Positions 1-6,675 of a stretch of DNA of 25,014 nucleotides are shown one piece after another. The notes beneath the pieces were generated by a model. It was not told where the DNA came from and ran no database searches. It saw only the letters and a list, made by a program, of their open reading frames with translations. The stretch comes from Flavobacteriales bacterium UBA720. Lineage in GTDB: Bacteria > Bacteroidota > Bacteroidia > Flavobacteriales > Weeksellaceae. How positions within the stretch are numbered: the stretch's first letter is position 1; the number at the start of each line of letters is the position of its first letter. The stretch lies in assembly GCA_002297505.1 (NCBI GenBank), contig DBLQ01000096.1:19257-44270 (forward strand). The letters run 5' to 3'. Both the position numbers and the translations under genes were made by a program.

Positions 1-1177
1 AATTCATCTCATATTTTGGAAGCGGCCGAAGCACATATTCCACATCCACAATACTGTCCGAGCCTTTTCTGAAATCGTCCGTTGCCTTCAGAATCGTGAA
101 ATTGTTCATCGCCAGGAGGTTTCGGCGTGTAAGATCAAGATTAGCCTGTTTATAGATTTCTCCAGGTGACAGGATAATAGGCAACCAGAGCGACTGCAGC
201 GTATAGGCGCTATCCTGTCTATGGATGTTGATGCCCCGCAGACTGTCTTTCAGCGGGAGATTTTCGGCGCGGTTCAGCGTCCGGGCTACGGAAACCTTTA
301 CCTGTCCAATTGTCGATTTTTTATAGGGCGTGTCTGCAGAATCCCTGTGAATGTGCATGGTGAGCGGAACATTTTTCCGGCTCTGCAGCGAGTCTGCCAC
401 GAAGTAAATATTCTGATTGTCATTATTGAATTTATAATAACCCTGCTCCTTCATGATGTCATTCACGCGGGTAATCTCTTTTTCGAGCGCACTTTCGTCC
501 AGAATATCACCTTGCTTCACAAAACTTTTGTCAATTCTGGATTCATAGATGCTGCGGACATTGGCATCCGGAATGTTATAGAAATATTCCTTGATGTGCG
601 TAGGATCTTTGTGTGTGATGATGTAGTCGACCTGTGCTTTTTTGGCAGCCGAATCACGGCTGACGTTGGTCTTTACTTCGGCATCCCAATAGCCCCGGTT
701 GATTAACCGATTGTTGATACTCTTAGCACTCTGCTTGGTTTTGGCATCACTGTAAATCACCGGAGGCTGGCCTACGGTATGCCAGAAACGGCTCCAGAAT
801 AGATTTTTCCCTACATATTCCGGATGGCCGTATTTCACAAAAAGCGAATCCCGAAGTTTCTGATTTCTCATCTCATTCGGATATGTCATGTACTCCTTGA
901 GTATCGTGTCGTATTTCGGATCGGCATTATTGTAGAGGTAAAGACTCATGGGCAGTACGAACAGCGTCTTCTTGTTAGGCTTCTGTGCGACCAGTTCAGG
1001 GATTTCATCAGAAAAAATTTTCCCATCCGTGTACTTAAAATTGTTCTGCGTCAACAAGTAATCTCCGTCGGGAACTTTCTTTGTTGCATTGCAGGCGTAC
1101 AAAAACACTCCAAGAATTGCGGAATAGTAAAATATATGATACTTTTGAAAATATTTGTTGATATGCTTACGGCTCAT
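1..1177 (-). CDS. tamL: TamL-like outer-membrane assembly lipoprotein (BamA/TamA family), N-terminal part
   Basis: Partial: the gene runs off the left edge, and about 392 residues from the N-terminus are visible. The start is ATG at 1177. A short hydrophobic signal ends in a lipobox, LYAC, with the lipidated Cys at residue 29. The next residues, KKVPDGDYLL, are typical of the Bacteroidetes TamA homologue that has become a lipoprotein. Further in come POTRA-like stretches such as SINNRLINRGYWDAEV, where GYW/GYY turns mark the repeats, and later DSIVDVEYVLRPLPKYEMN at the window edge. The C-terminal beta-barrel would lie beyond the window. The family is thought to work with TamB in outer-membrane protein or lipid transport; that role is family knowledge. 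The 5' end overlaps the divergent RNA methyltransferase gene by 15 bp. Confidence 0.85.
   Translation of the reverse strand, partial: MSRKHINKYFQKYHIFYYSAILGVFLYACNATKKVPDGDYLLTQNNFKYTDGKIFSDEIPELVAQKPNKKTLFVLPMSLYLYNNADPKYDTILKEYMTYPNEMRNQKLRDSLFVKYGHPEYVGKNLFWSRFWHTVGQPPVIYSDAKTKQSAKSINNRLINRGYWDAEVKTNVSRDSAAKKAQVDYIITHKDPTHIKEYFYNIPDANVRSIYESRIDKSFVKQGDILDESALEKEITRVNDIMKEQGYYKFNNDNQNIYFVADSLQSRKNVPLTMHIHRDSADTPYKKSTIGQVKVSVARTLNRAENLPLKDSLRGINIHRQDSAYTLQSLWLPIILSPGEIYKQANLDLTRRNLLAMNNFTILKATDDFRKGSDSIVDVEYVLRPLPKYEMN
1117..1147 (+). promoter_or_regulatory. Candidate promoter of the TrmH-family gene
   Basis: TTG at 1117-1119, a 20-base spacer, then TACTTTTG at 1140-1147 matches the Bacteroidetes -33/-7 form. 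It ends 15 bases before the chosen ATG at 1163 and lies inside the tamL coding region. It also supports 1163 as the start rather than any upstream codon. Confidence 0.5.
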
Positions 1178-1891
1178 ACTATTAAGATAATACAATCTCT
1201 GGACAAGAAGAAATACAGGCAAAAATACAATTTGTTTTTAGTTGAAGGTAATAAAATCATAAAAGAACTCCCAAATTCCGGCTACACCATTAGCGACCTG
1301 TACTCCACCGCGCCGGAACTTCTTGACCTCGATGAAACCAGCATTCAAAAAATTCTTCCAGCGGAATTAAGAAAAATAAGCTTTCTTCAAAATCCCAAAG
1401 ATTCCGTTGCGGTATGCGCGATTCCCGCCGAGACCAAAGTTTTGGAAACGAACATCCAGATCGTTCTCGATGGCATTCAGGATCCGGGAAATCTTGGCAC
1501 CATCATCCGCCTGGCAGATTGGTTTGGTATTGAGCAAATCATATGCAGCCAGGACACTGTTGATCTTTACAATCCTAAAGTGATCCAGGCAACCATGGGC
1601 TCCTTCCTACGGGTTAATGTGGTATATCTGGATATTGAAGATTACCTAAAAAAATATCAGCACCCGATTCTGGGAACTGATATGGACGGTGACAATATCT
1701 ATAAAACCGATTTTCCTGAAAAATTTTCAATTATTTTTGGCAATGAGGGCAATGGAATAAGACCATCCACCGAATCTCTCGTGAACCAGATGATCACGAT
1801 TCCCAGATTTGGAAAACATCAATCAACAGAAAGCCTCAATGTATCTATGTCAGCGGGAATTATCCTGGGAGAGATTTTTTCCAAGCACTGA
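1163..1891 (+). CDS. TrmH/SpoU-family RNA 2'-O-methyltransferase
   Basis: 242 residues; predicted to methylate a ribose 2'-OH of tRNA or rRNA using S-adenosylmethionine. The SPOUT motifs are visible in order. Motif 1 is NLGTIIRLADWFG at residues 110-122 (Asn and Arg conserved), motif 2 is FGNEGNGI at 192-199, and motif 3 is IPRFGKHQSTESLNVSMSAG at 213-232. The knotted-fold Ser-Leu-Asn-Val core is intact. An N-terminal substrate-binding extension (KYNLFLVEGNKIIKEL) is also typical. The frame is open upstream to 824, but that extension only mirrors tamL on the other strand. The ATG at 1163 gives the family's usual length and follows a good promoter. Convergent with the next gene, with only 2 bp between stop codons. 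Which RNA it modifies cannot be told from sequence. Confidence 0.88.
   Translation: MLTAHTIKIIQSLDKKKYRQKYNLFLVEGNKIIKELPNSGYTISDLYSTAPELLDLDETSIQKILPAELRKISFLQNPKDSVAVCAIPAETKVLETNIQIVLDGIQDPGNLGTIIRLADWFGIEQIICSQDTVDLYNPKVIQATMGSFLRVNVVYLDIEDYLKKYQHPILGTDMDGDNIYKTDFPEKFSIIFGNEGNGIRPSTESLVNQMITIPRFGKHQSTESLNVSMSAGIILGEIFSKH
1220..1227 (-). promoter_or_regulatory. Candidate -7 box for tamL
   Basis: The minus strand reads TATTTTTG, an exact match to the Bacteroidetes -7 consensus TAnnTTTG, 42 bases upstream of the tamL ATG. It lies inside the coding region of the methyltransferase gene. The -33 element is weak: TTC, not TTG, 17 bases upstream. Confidence 0.4.
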
Positions 1892-1893
1892 TT

Positions 1894-2388
1894 CTAAATA
1901 ATTTTTCCCATGCTGGAAGCTGTTTTGCTACGCTGGTAATCATCCAGTTTTTCTCTGATGAAACGCAAAGCATATGGCGCCACATAGATCAATGCTGCAC
2001 CAATCAGTTTTTTCTTCCAACTTTTATTCATAAGGTTTTTTTTGGCATAATTTCCAACTAAAGCTACAGCGCCCATCCGTAGCGTGTCCTCCAACAGGCC
2101 TGATCGCACGCTGTCATTGGCCAGTCCTAAAACGTTCTTTTTGGAAACAGTCTGTTTCAGACTTGATGAAACTTCGCGCATGATATTCTCTGTATTCAGG
2201 GAGAGTTTGGTCTCACCGTCGGTAGTCATTGTTTCCTTGAGATATTTATCGGTAAGTCCATTGGTCATCACACCCAGACTTTCCTTCTTATTTTTGAAAG
2301 TGATGAGATCTTCCATCTCGCCAATTTCCTGCTTCAGCAGTCTCTTTTGGCTGCGCAATTCATCAAGATTAGTGTAGTGTGTGGCCAT
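1894..2388 (-). CDS. Uncharacterised protein of the YtxH/holin cluster
   Basis: 164 residues, not recognised as a characterised family. I chose the ATG at 2388 because it lies 4 bases after the stop codon of the holin-like gene. A longer reading from 2427 would overlap that gene. The N-terminus (about residues 8-35) is charged and helical, probably a coiled coil (LDELRSQKRLLKQEIGEME). The C-terminal third is mildly hydrophobic (KKLIGAALIYVAPYALRFI) and could form an amphipathic or membrane-associated helix. Position as the last gene of the trio suggests an envelope-associated role, which is only inferred from neighbours. Its stop codon is 2 bp from that of the convergent methyltransferase gene, and I see no terminator between them. 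Confidence 0.7.
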   Translation of the reverse strand: MATHYTNLDELRSQKRLLKQEIGEMEDLITFKNKKESLGVMTNGLTDKYLKETMTTDGETKLSLNTENIMREVSSSLKQTVSKKNVLGLANDSVRSGLLEDTLRMGAVALVGNYAKKNLMNKSWKKKLIGAALIYVAPYALRFIREKLDDYQRSKTASSMGKII

Positions 2389-2392
2389 AGAT

Positions 2393-2701
2393 TTATTTTT
2401 TAAGAAATTCGATAACTTGGTTGGCAATGCTTTTGACGATGGTTTTTTTGATCATGAAAACTACAATCATCACGACAAAATAAAATCCTGAAACAATCAG
2501 GAATCCATAAGACATATTTCCCATGGACTCGCCAATAAGAAACGCAATGCCAAAATTGAACAAAATAATAAAGAAAGAAAACGCGATAATGACAATGGAG
2601 ATAAAAGCAATCAAACCTGCCGATAAAGATGTTTTCTCCGTAAACTGTAGCTGGAGCAGATCCAGCCGCTTGGTAGCATAATCTTTTATAATTTCTATCA
2701 T
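2393..2701 (-). CDS. Holin-like (phage holin family) small membrane protein
   Basis: 102 residues. Two strong membrane segments lie at about 27-52 (LIAFISIVIIAFSFFIILF) and 63-85 (YGFLIVSGFYFVVMIVVFM). A basic amphipathic N-terminus (IEIIKDYATKRLDLLQLQF) and a C-terminal helix flank them. This layout is that of the chromosomal proteins assigned to the phage holin 3-6/holin-X families. In Bacteroidetes these commonly sit beside YtxH-domain genes and are not part of prophages. No lysis gene is near. Expected to be an inner-membrane protein of unknown function, possibly in envelope stress. Starts 90 bp after the ytxH-like stop, beyond a terminator hairpin; ends 4 bp before the next gene's ATG. 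Confidence 0.75.
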   Translation of the reverse strand: MIEIIKDYATKRLDLLQLQFTEKTSLSAGLIAFISIVIIAFSFFIILFNFGIAFLIGESMGNMSYGFLIVSGFYFVVMIVVFMIKKTIVKSIANQVIEFLKK

Positions 2702-2738
2702 AACAGAAGGATTAGCATAAAATTACACATAAATTTAT

Positions 2739-2771
2739 AAAAAAAGGAACTTAGAAACTAAGTTCCTTTTT
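2739..2771 (-). terminator. Intrinsic terminator after the ytxH-like gene
   Basis: A perfect 14-bp inverted repeat (2741-2754 with 2758-2771, loop of 3) whose stem ends in A/T runs, so minus-strand RNA ends in seven U. It lies between the ytxH-like stop (2791) and the holin-like start (2701), where it would reduce transcription of the two downstream genes. Confidence 0.75.
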
Positions 2772-2790
2772 GGTAAAAAATGAAGGAAGA

Positions 2791-3168
2791 TTATTTCAAA
2801 CCGTCCAATTCAGTTTCTACGTCTTTTACGACATCAGAAGTTTTAGAAACTACCTGATCTTTGTATTTGTCATAGCTGTCTTTCACGGTGCTTGCAACAT
2901 TTTGCGCAGTTTCTTTCAACTGAGAAGACAATGACTGGTATTTATCTTTTACATTGGAAGAAACATCAGAATAAGTATCCCTCACTTTTTCAGACGTTCT
3001 ACTGTATTCATCCGCAGCTTTGTCTTTCAGATCGTTGGCTTTATCTCTGATTTTCTTTCTGGTTTCTTTTCCTTCTTCCGGAGCATACAATAAACCGAGG
3101 ATTACACCTGTAGCCGCTCCTGCCAATAATGCAGCTAAAACCGCCGCTGAATTTGATTTTTTTGACAT
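2791..3168 (-). CDS. YtxH domain-containing protein
   Basis: 125 residues. The N-terminal segment (about 7-28, AAVLAALLAGAATGVILGLL) is followed at once by YAPEEGKETRKKIRDKA, the hallmark of the YtxH family (hydrophobic anchor, then a YAPxxGxxxR motif). The rest is a charged, LEA-like helical region with repeated KDK, DTYSDV and VKD elements. Proteins of this type are membrane-anchored, often stress-induced, and of unknown biochemical role. First gene of the trio; its own terminator separates it from the others, so it is probably made in excess over them. A candidate promoter lies at 3208-3237. Confidence 0.85.
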   Translation of the reverse strand: MSKKSNSAAVLAALLAGAATGVILGLLYAPEEGKETRKKIRDKANDLKDKAADEYSRTSEKVRDTYSDVSSNVKDKYQSLSSQLKETAQNVASTVKDSYDKYKDQVVSKTSDVVKDVETELDGLK

Positions 3169-3207
3169 TATTTATAATTTTTAGTTTATTTCAACAATCA
3201 CTTTGTT

Positions 3208-3237
3208 AAAAAGTAAATTTACAACTAAAATGCCAAA
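3208..3237 (-). promoter_or_regulatory. Candidate promoter of the ytxH-like gene
   Basis: Minus strand: TTTG, an 18-base spacer, then TACTTTTT (one mismatch to TAnnTTTG in the last base). It ends about 40 bases upstream of the ATG at 3168. Confidence 0.4.
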
Positions 3238-3263
3238 GAAAAGATCAGGTTCTTAAAATTTTG

Positions 3264-3941
3264 TTAAAACTTTTTGATGTAGGACAAAATCAGTTCTATC
3301 GTTTCTTCTTTGTTAATGCTGGTGTTATCAATAAGGATGGCGTCATACGCCTGTTTCAATGGTGCTACTTCCCGCTCGCTGTCAATTTTATCCCGATTCA
3401 TCAGATTCTGCTTTACCGTTTCGATATCTGTCTTCTCGCCTGCCTGTTCCAATTCCAGGAAGCGACGTCTTGCGCGCTCATCCTGGCTGGCAGTCATGAA
3501 AAATTTATAATCCGCGTCCGGCAAAACTACAGTTCCGATATCACGTCCGTCCATAATAATGCCGCCTTTTTTGGCAATATCACGCTGCGTAGCGAGTAAA
3601 AACTGGCGAACGGCAGCCTCTTTGGCTACCTGGCTCACATAATCCGAAACCTGTGGAAAACGGATTTCGCGGTCAATGTTTTTACCATTCAGAAAAAGCT
3701 TAAGCTCCCCGTCTACATTTTGGAATTCCAACTGAATTTTCGTCAGATTTGCAATTAATTTTGGAATATCCAACAATTGCTCTTCGTTAAGACAATGCTG
3801 CAGCGCAAAGTACGTAATACCGCGGTACAGCGCACCGGTATCCATATGGATCAGTCCGAGTTTTTTTGCAATGATTTTGGAAATAGAGCTTTTTCCCGTG
3901 GACGAAAATCCGTCGATCGCGATTACAGGTTTTTTTGTCAT
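3264..3941 (-). CDS. cmk: (d)CMP kinase (cytidylate kinase)
   Basis: 225 residues, the usual length for the bacterial enzyme. Phosphorylates CMP and dCMP with ATP in the cytosol, the step that recycles pyrimidine monophosphates to diphosphates. The P-loop is GFSSTGKSS (11-19). MDTGALYR (33-40) is the CMP-site motif, and MDGRDIGTVVLPDAD (130-144) is the family signature. The Arg-rich lid region ASQDERARRR (151-160) is present. Lies 63 bp downstream of porQ on the same strand, an order often seen in Bacteroidetes. A consensus -7 box ends 4 bases before the ATG, so it may also be transcribed alone as a leaderless mRNA. Confidence 0.95.
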   Translation of the reverse strand: MTKKPVIAIDGFSSTGKSSISKIIAKKLGLIHMDTGALYRGITYFALQHCLNEEQLLDIPKLIANLTKIQLEFQNVDGELKLFLNGKNIDREIRFPQVSDYVSQVAKEAAVRQFLLATQRDIAKKGGIIMDGRDIGTVVLPDADYKFFMTASQDERARRRFLELEQAGEKTDIETVKQNLMNRDKIDSEREVAPLKQAYDAILIDNTSINKEETIELILSYIKKF

Positions 3942-3945
3942 ACTG

Positions 3946-3953
3946 CAAATGTA
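3946..3953 (-). promoter_or_regulatory. Candidate -7 box for cmk
   Basis: Minus strand TACATTTG followed by CAGT and then the cmk ATG. This exact TAnnTTTG match leaves only 4 bases before the start codon. No clear TTG lies at the -33 position; the region there is T-rich. Confidence 0.45.
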
Positions 3954-4004
3954 ATGAGTATGCTAAAAAAATAAAAATTAAATTAATGAAATAAAGCCAG
4001 CGTC

Positions 4005-5003
4005 TTATCGTCGCCTGCCGCCCAGTTCGATGAGATCCATCGTAAGACCCAGCATATTGACATTCGAAGCATTATGATAGCGCATATGGGAATAATCAAA
4101 TCTAAATGATGAAATCTTGAGACTGAAACCTGCGGAAAGCCCCGTGAAACTGCGCTGATCCAGCACAGCCAGTTCACCGCCTCTTTTGACATTATATCCA
4201 ACCCTAATGTTGAAAGCCTGACCCGGAAACAATTCTGCGCCAAGAGAAATATGATCCAGAACTTTTCTGCCGAAACGGACCGGCTGACCATTGATATCCG
4301 TCTCTGCTGAGATATTGAAAGTCTGAAGATCGTGCGCAGTGATTGTGAGCGCAGCCGGAAATTCATTAAGAACCTTCGTATAGCCCAAATCTACTCTGAA
4401 AGGCAAACGTTCTCTCACCCCATTGTAAGTCTGAATCTGATAACCAAAATTCCGGAAAACCAACGCCAGGGTTTCATTGGTCTTATCAAAAAAATACGTG
4501 ACGCCGGCACTTGCGGCCACGGCTGAAGAGGTATAAGTATCAATCTTTGAAGTGACGTAACTCACATTGGCACCAATTGTCCAGTCGTCTTCAAACTGGT
4601 AAGCATAGCCCAAACCAACGGACGCATCCATCGCAGAAAAATCTCCATTGATAATAGAGTTCTCATCCGTGCGCGGCATTGAGCCATAGTCCATATATCG
4701 CGCACTGAAAGAAGCAAGATGACCATACCCTAGATCGCGAACATAATTCACGCTTCCAATCTTGGTGTCGGCGAGGTATGATGCATAATTGACGGAGAGC
4801 ATATTGTCCATCTCAAGATTCATCAGCGCAGGATTGGCTGCTGTAAAGTTGACATCGTAATCCCTCACTGAGACCGCATCACCCAGAACAGCCTGCCTGG
4901 CAGAGATCGGGATATTGAGAAACTGATAAACCGTGGTTCCCGTCTGAGAAAAAACCACGCCAGAAGTAATCATTAAAAAAAGACTGTAAAACTTCCTCAA
5001 CAC
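4005..5003 (-). CDS. porQ: Type IX secretion system protein PorQ
   Basis: 332 residues. PorQ is an outer-membrane beta-barrel accessory protein of the Bacteroidetes type IX secretion system. After a signal peptide (about 1-19, ending VVFSQ) comes the conserved start QTGTTVYQFLNIPISARQA, with SARQAVLGD then NFTAANPALM, the N-terminal signature shared by PorQ/PorV-type barrels. The rest alternates in beta-strand fashion, with aromatic strand ends such as GYAYQFEDDWTIGANVSYV. The start codon is GTG at 5003: an in-frame TAA lies just upstream, and no ATG precedes the signal peptide (TTG is next). A near-perfect promoter ends 15 bases upstream. Located directly before cmk. Confident on family. Confidence 0.9.
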   Translation of the reverse strand: MLRKFYSLFLMITSGVVFSQTGTTVYQFLNIPISARQAVLGDAVSVRDYDVNFTAANPALMNLEMDNMLSVNYASYLADTKIGSVNYVRDLGYGHLASFSARYMDYGSMPRTDENSIINGDFSAMDASVGLGYAYQFEDDWTIGANVSYVTSKIDTYTSSAVAASAGVTYFFDKTNETLALVFRNFGYQIQTYNGVRERLPFRVDLGYTKVLNEFPAALTITAHDLQTFNISAETDINGQPVRFGRKVLDHISLGAELFPGQAFNIRVGYNVKRGGELAVLDQRSFTGLSAGFSLKISSFRFDYSHMRYHNASNVNMLGLTMDLIELGGRRR

Positions 5004-5018
5004 TATGTTTTAGCTTTG

Positions 5019-5048
5019 CAAAAATAAGCTATTTTAGAGCTTATCAAA
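5019..5048 (-). promoter_or_regulatory. Promoter of porQ
   Basis: Minus strand TTTG, an 18-base spacer, then TATTTTTG: an exact match to both elements of the Bacteroidetes consensus. Ends 15 bases before the GTG start. Confidence 0.65.
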
Positions 5049-5097
5049 ATTTTTAGTACTCGTTCTTTTTCTTTTAACGAATTTCTGTTGCTTTCAT

Positions 5098-5105
5098 TAT
5101 ATTTG
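5098..5105 (+). promoter_or_regulatory. Candidate distal -7 box upstream of pyrH
   Basis: TATATTTG followed by CA is an exact TAnnTTTG match. It would give a leader of about 110 bases for pyrH. The -33 position is T-rich but has no TTG at the right distance. Confidence 0.35.
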
Positions 5106-5116
5106 CACAGTCAATT

Positions 5117-5147
5117 TTTGAATTTTTTCTGAATTTTGATAAATTTA
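5117..5147 (+). promoter_or_regulatory. Candidate proximal promoter of pyrH
   Basis: TTTG at 5117-5120, a 19-base spacer, then TAAATTTA at 5140-5147 (last base mismatched). Ends 74 bases before the pyrH ATG. Either this or the box at 5098 may be used. Confidence 0.35.
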
Positions 5148-5221
5148 GGTGAATGAGCAATCATTGCGATATAATCTGATTTCATTCATATAATTATAAA
5201 TACAAAAAAATAAATCTATAA

Positions 5222-5929
5222 ATGAAGTATAAAAGAATCCTCCTCAAACTGAGCGGTGAGGCGCTGATGGGAAACCGCCAGTACGGAATAGACAATGACA
5301 GGCTGAAGGAATACGCTGCTGAAATCAGAAAAGCAGTGGATAAAGGCTGTCAGGTAGCCATCGTTATCGGTGGTGGAAACATTTTCCGTGGTCTTGCCGG
5401 TGCTGCTACAGGAATGGACCGCGTGCAGGGCGATTACATGGGAATGCTGGCAACAGTGATCAATGGCATGGCACTGCAGGGTGCACTGGAGGATGCAGGA
5501 ATCATGACAAGACTTCAGTCGGCGATTGAGATGGATAAAGTGGCAGAACCATTTATCAAGAGAAAAGCGGTCCGTCATCTGGAGAAAGGACGTGTCGTGA
5601 TTTTTGGTGCCGGCACAGGAAATCCTTATTTCACCACGGATACTGCAGCCACGCTTCGGGCTATTGAAATTGATGCCGATGTAATCCTGAAAGGAACCCG
5701 GGTAGACGGCATCTACGATAGTGATCCTGAAAAAAATGCAGATGCTATCAAATTCAACAGTCTGTCCTTCGAAGAAGTTTTCGAGAAGAATCTGAAGGTC
5801 ATGGATATGACGGCTTTTACATTGAGTCATGAAAACAAGTTGCCAATCATTGTTTTTGATATGAACAAGGAAGGCAATCTGGAAAGATTGATCGATGGGG
5901 AAAACATTGGTACCCTTGTGAATGTATAA
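5222..5929 (+). CDS. pyrH: UMP kinase
   Basis: 235 residues, the standard length. This hexameric cytosolic enzyme converts UMP to UDP with ATP in pyrimidine synthesis. It has the amino-acid-kinase fold. LLKLSGEALMG near the N-terminus is the phosphate-binding strand, GGGNIFRG (50-57) is the glycine-rich loop with the conserved Arg, and GTGNPYFTTDTAA (131-143) is the UMP/ATP-site signature. DADVILKGTRVDGIYDSDP (151-169) is the usual downstream motif. First gene of the pyrH-frr pair, an arrangement widespread in bacteria. The gap to frr is 110 bp and carries no terminator that I can see. Confidence 0.96.
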   Translation: MKYKRILLKLSGEALMGNRQYGIDNDRLKEYAAEIRKAVDKGCQVAIVIGGGNIFRGLAGAATGMDRVQGDYMGMLATVINGMALQGALEDAGIMTRLQSAIEMDKVAEPFIKRKAVRHLEKGRVVIFGAGTGNPYFTTDTAATLRAIEIDADVILKGTRVDGIYDSDPEKNADAIKFNSLSFEEVFEKNLKVMDMTAFTLSHENKLPIIVFDMNKEGNLERLIDGENIGTLVNV

Positions 5930-6039
5930 AAGATCAATGATGAGCGATAAATGATAGCCATTTGAATCCAGTATGCTTATCTTTTACCGTTTATCCCTAG
6001 TGAATAAAATATTTGTCAACTATCAAATTTAAATATACA

Positions 6040-6594
6040 ATGGAAGAATTAGAACTCATTGTAGCATCAGTAAAGCAAGAGATGGATGCTGCAATCAAGC
6101 ATTTGGATCATGCTTTTCAAAAAATACGAGCCGGACGTGCATCTACATCTATGGTTCAGGATGTTATGGTAGAATATTACGGTGCCATGACACCTATCAA
6201 CCAGGTTGCCAACGTTTCTGTGCCGGATGCGATGACAATTTCTATCCAGCCATGGGACAGATCGGCCATTGGCCCGATTGAGAAAGCAATCATCAATTCC
6301 AATCTTGGTTTTGCGCCTTCGAACAATGGCGACGTCATCATCCTGAATGTTCCGCCATTGACGGAAGAAAGAAGACGCGACCTTGCGAAGCAGGCCAAAG
6401 CTGAAACCGAACAGACCAAAGTAGTGATCCGGAATGCGAGACAGGAAGGTAACAAAGAACTGAAGAGACTGGACGGCGTAGCCGAAGACCTTATTAAAGG
6501 TGTAGAAAAAGATATCCAGGATCTTACAGACAGCTATGTCAAAAAAGCAGATGATCATCTGAAGGTTAAGGAAGCAGAGATCCTTAAAGTATAA
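6040..6594 (+). CDS. frr: Ribosome recycling factor
   Basis: 184 residues, matching the usual length of about 185. With EF-G it splits the post-termination ribosome into subunits. Recognised by FQKIRAGRAST (domain I helix, 27-37), PWDRSAIGPIEKAI (conserved hinge and domain II, 78-91) and VPPLTEERRRDLAKQAK (105-121). The C-terminal helix has the characteristic LTDSYVKKADDHLKVKE. I took the ATG at 6040; a longer reading would begin with TTG at 6013 and add nine residues not expected in the family. Follows pyrH on the same strand and is closed by a strong terminator. Confidence 0.95.
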   Translation: MEELELIVASVKQEMDAAIKHLDHAFQKIRAGRASTSMVQDVMVEYYGAMTPINQVANVSVPDAMTISIQPWDRSAIGPIEKAIINSNLGFAPSNNGDVIILNVPPLTEERRRDLAKQAKAETEQTKVVIRNARQEGNKELKRLDGVAEDLIKGVEKDIQDLTDSYVKKADDHLKVKEAEILKV

Positions 6595-6612
6595 TCGATC
6601 AATCCGATTCAT

Positions 6613-6653
6613 AAAAAAAGCCTCAGTTACTTTTTGTAAACGAGGCTTTTTTT
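6613..6653. terminator. Bidirectional terminator between frr and ppc
   Basis: A 12-bp stem pairs AAAAAAAGCCTC (6613-6624) with GAGGCTTTTTTT (6642-6653), with a partly paired inner loop. Both flanks give a U-tract, so it can stop frr (+) and ppc (-) transcripts. It lies 19 bases after the frr stop and 23 before the ppc stop. Confidence 0.85.
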
Positions 6654-6675
6654 ATTGTCTGCAGTTCAATTTTTT

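Noticed and set aside
824..1162. Long N-terminal extension of the methyltransferase frame
   Set aside because: It only mirrors the tamL coding strand. The ATG at 1163 gives the normal family length and follows a promoter.
2393..2701. Prophage remnant suggested by the holin-like gene
   Set aside because: No lysin, tail or integrase genes nearby. Holin-like genes beside ytxH are ordinary chromosomal genes in this group.
3983..4366. Minus-strand open frame overlapping the 3' end of porQ in another frame
   Set aside because: Composition is that of an out-of-frame reading of porQ; no start signal.
5216..5830. Minus-strand open frame of 204 codons across pyrH
   Set aside because: Shadow of pyrH; no domain, promoter or terminator fits it.
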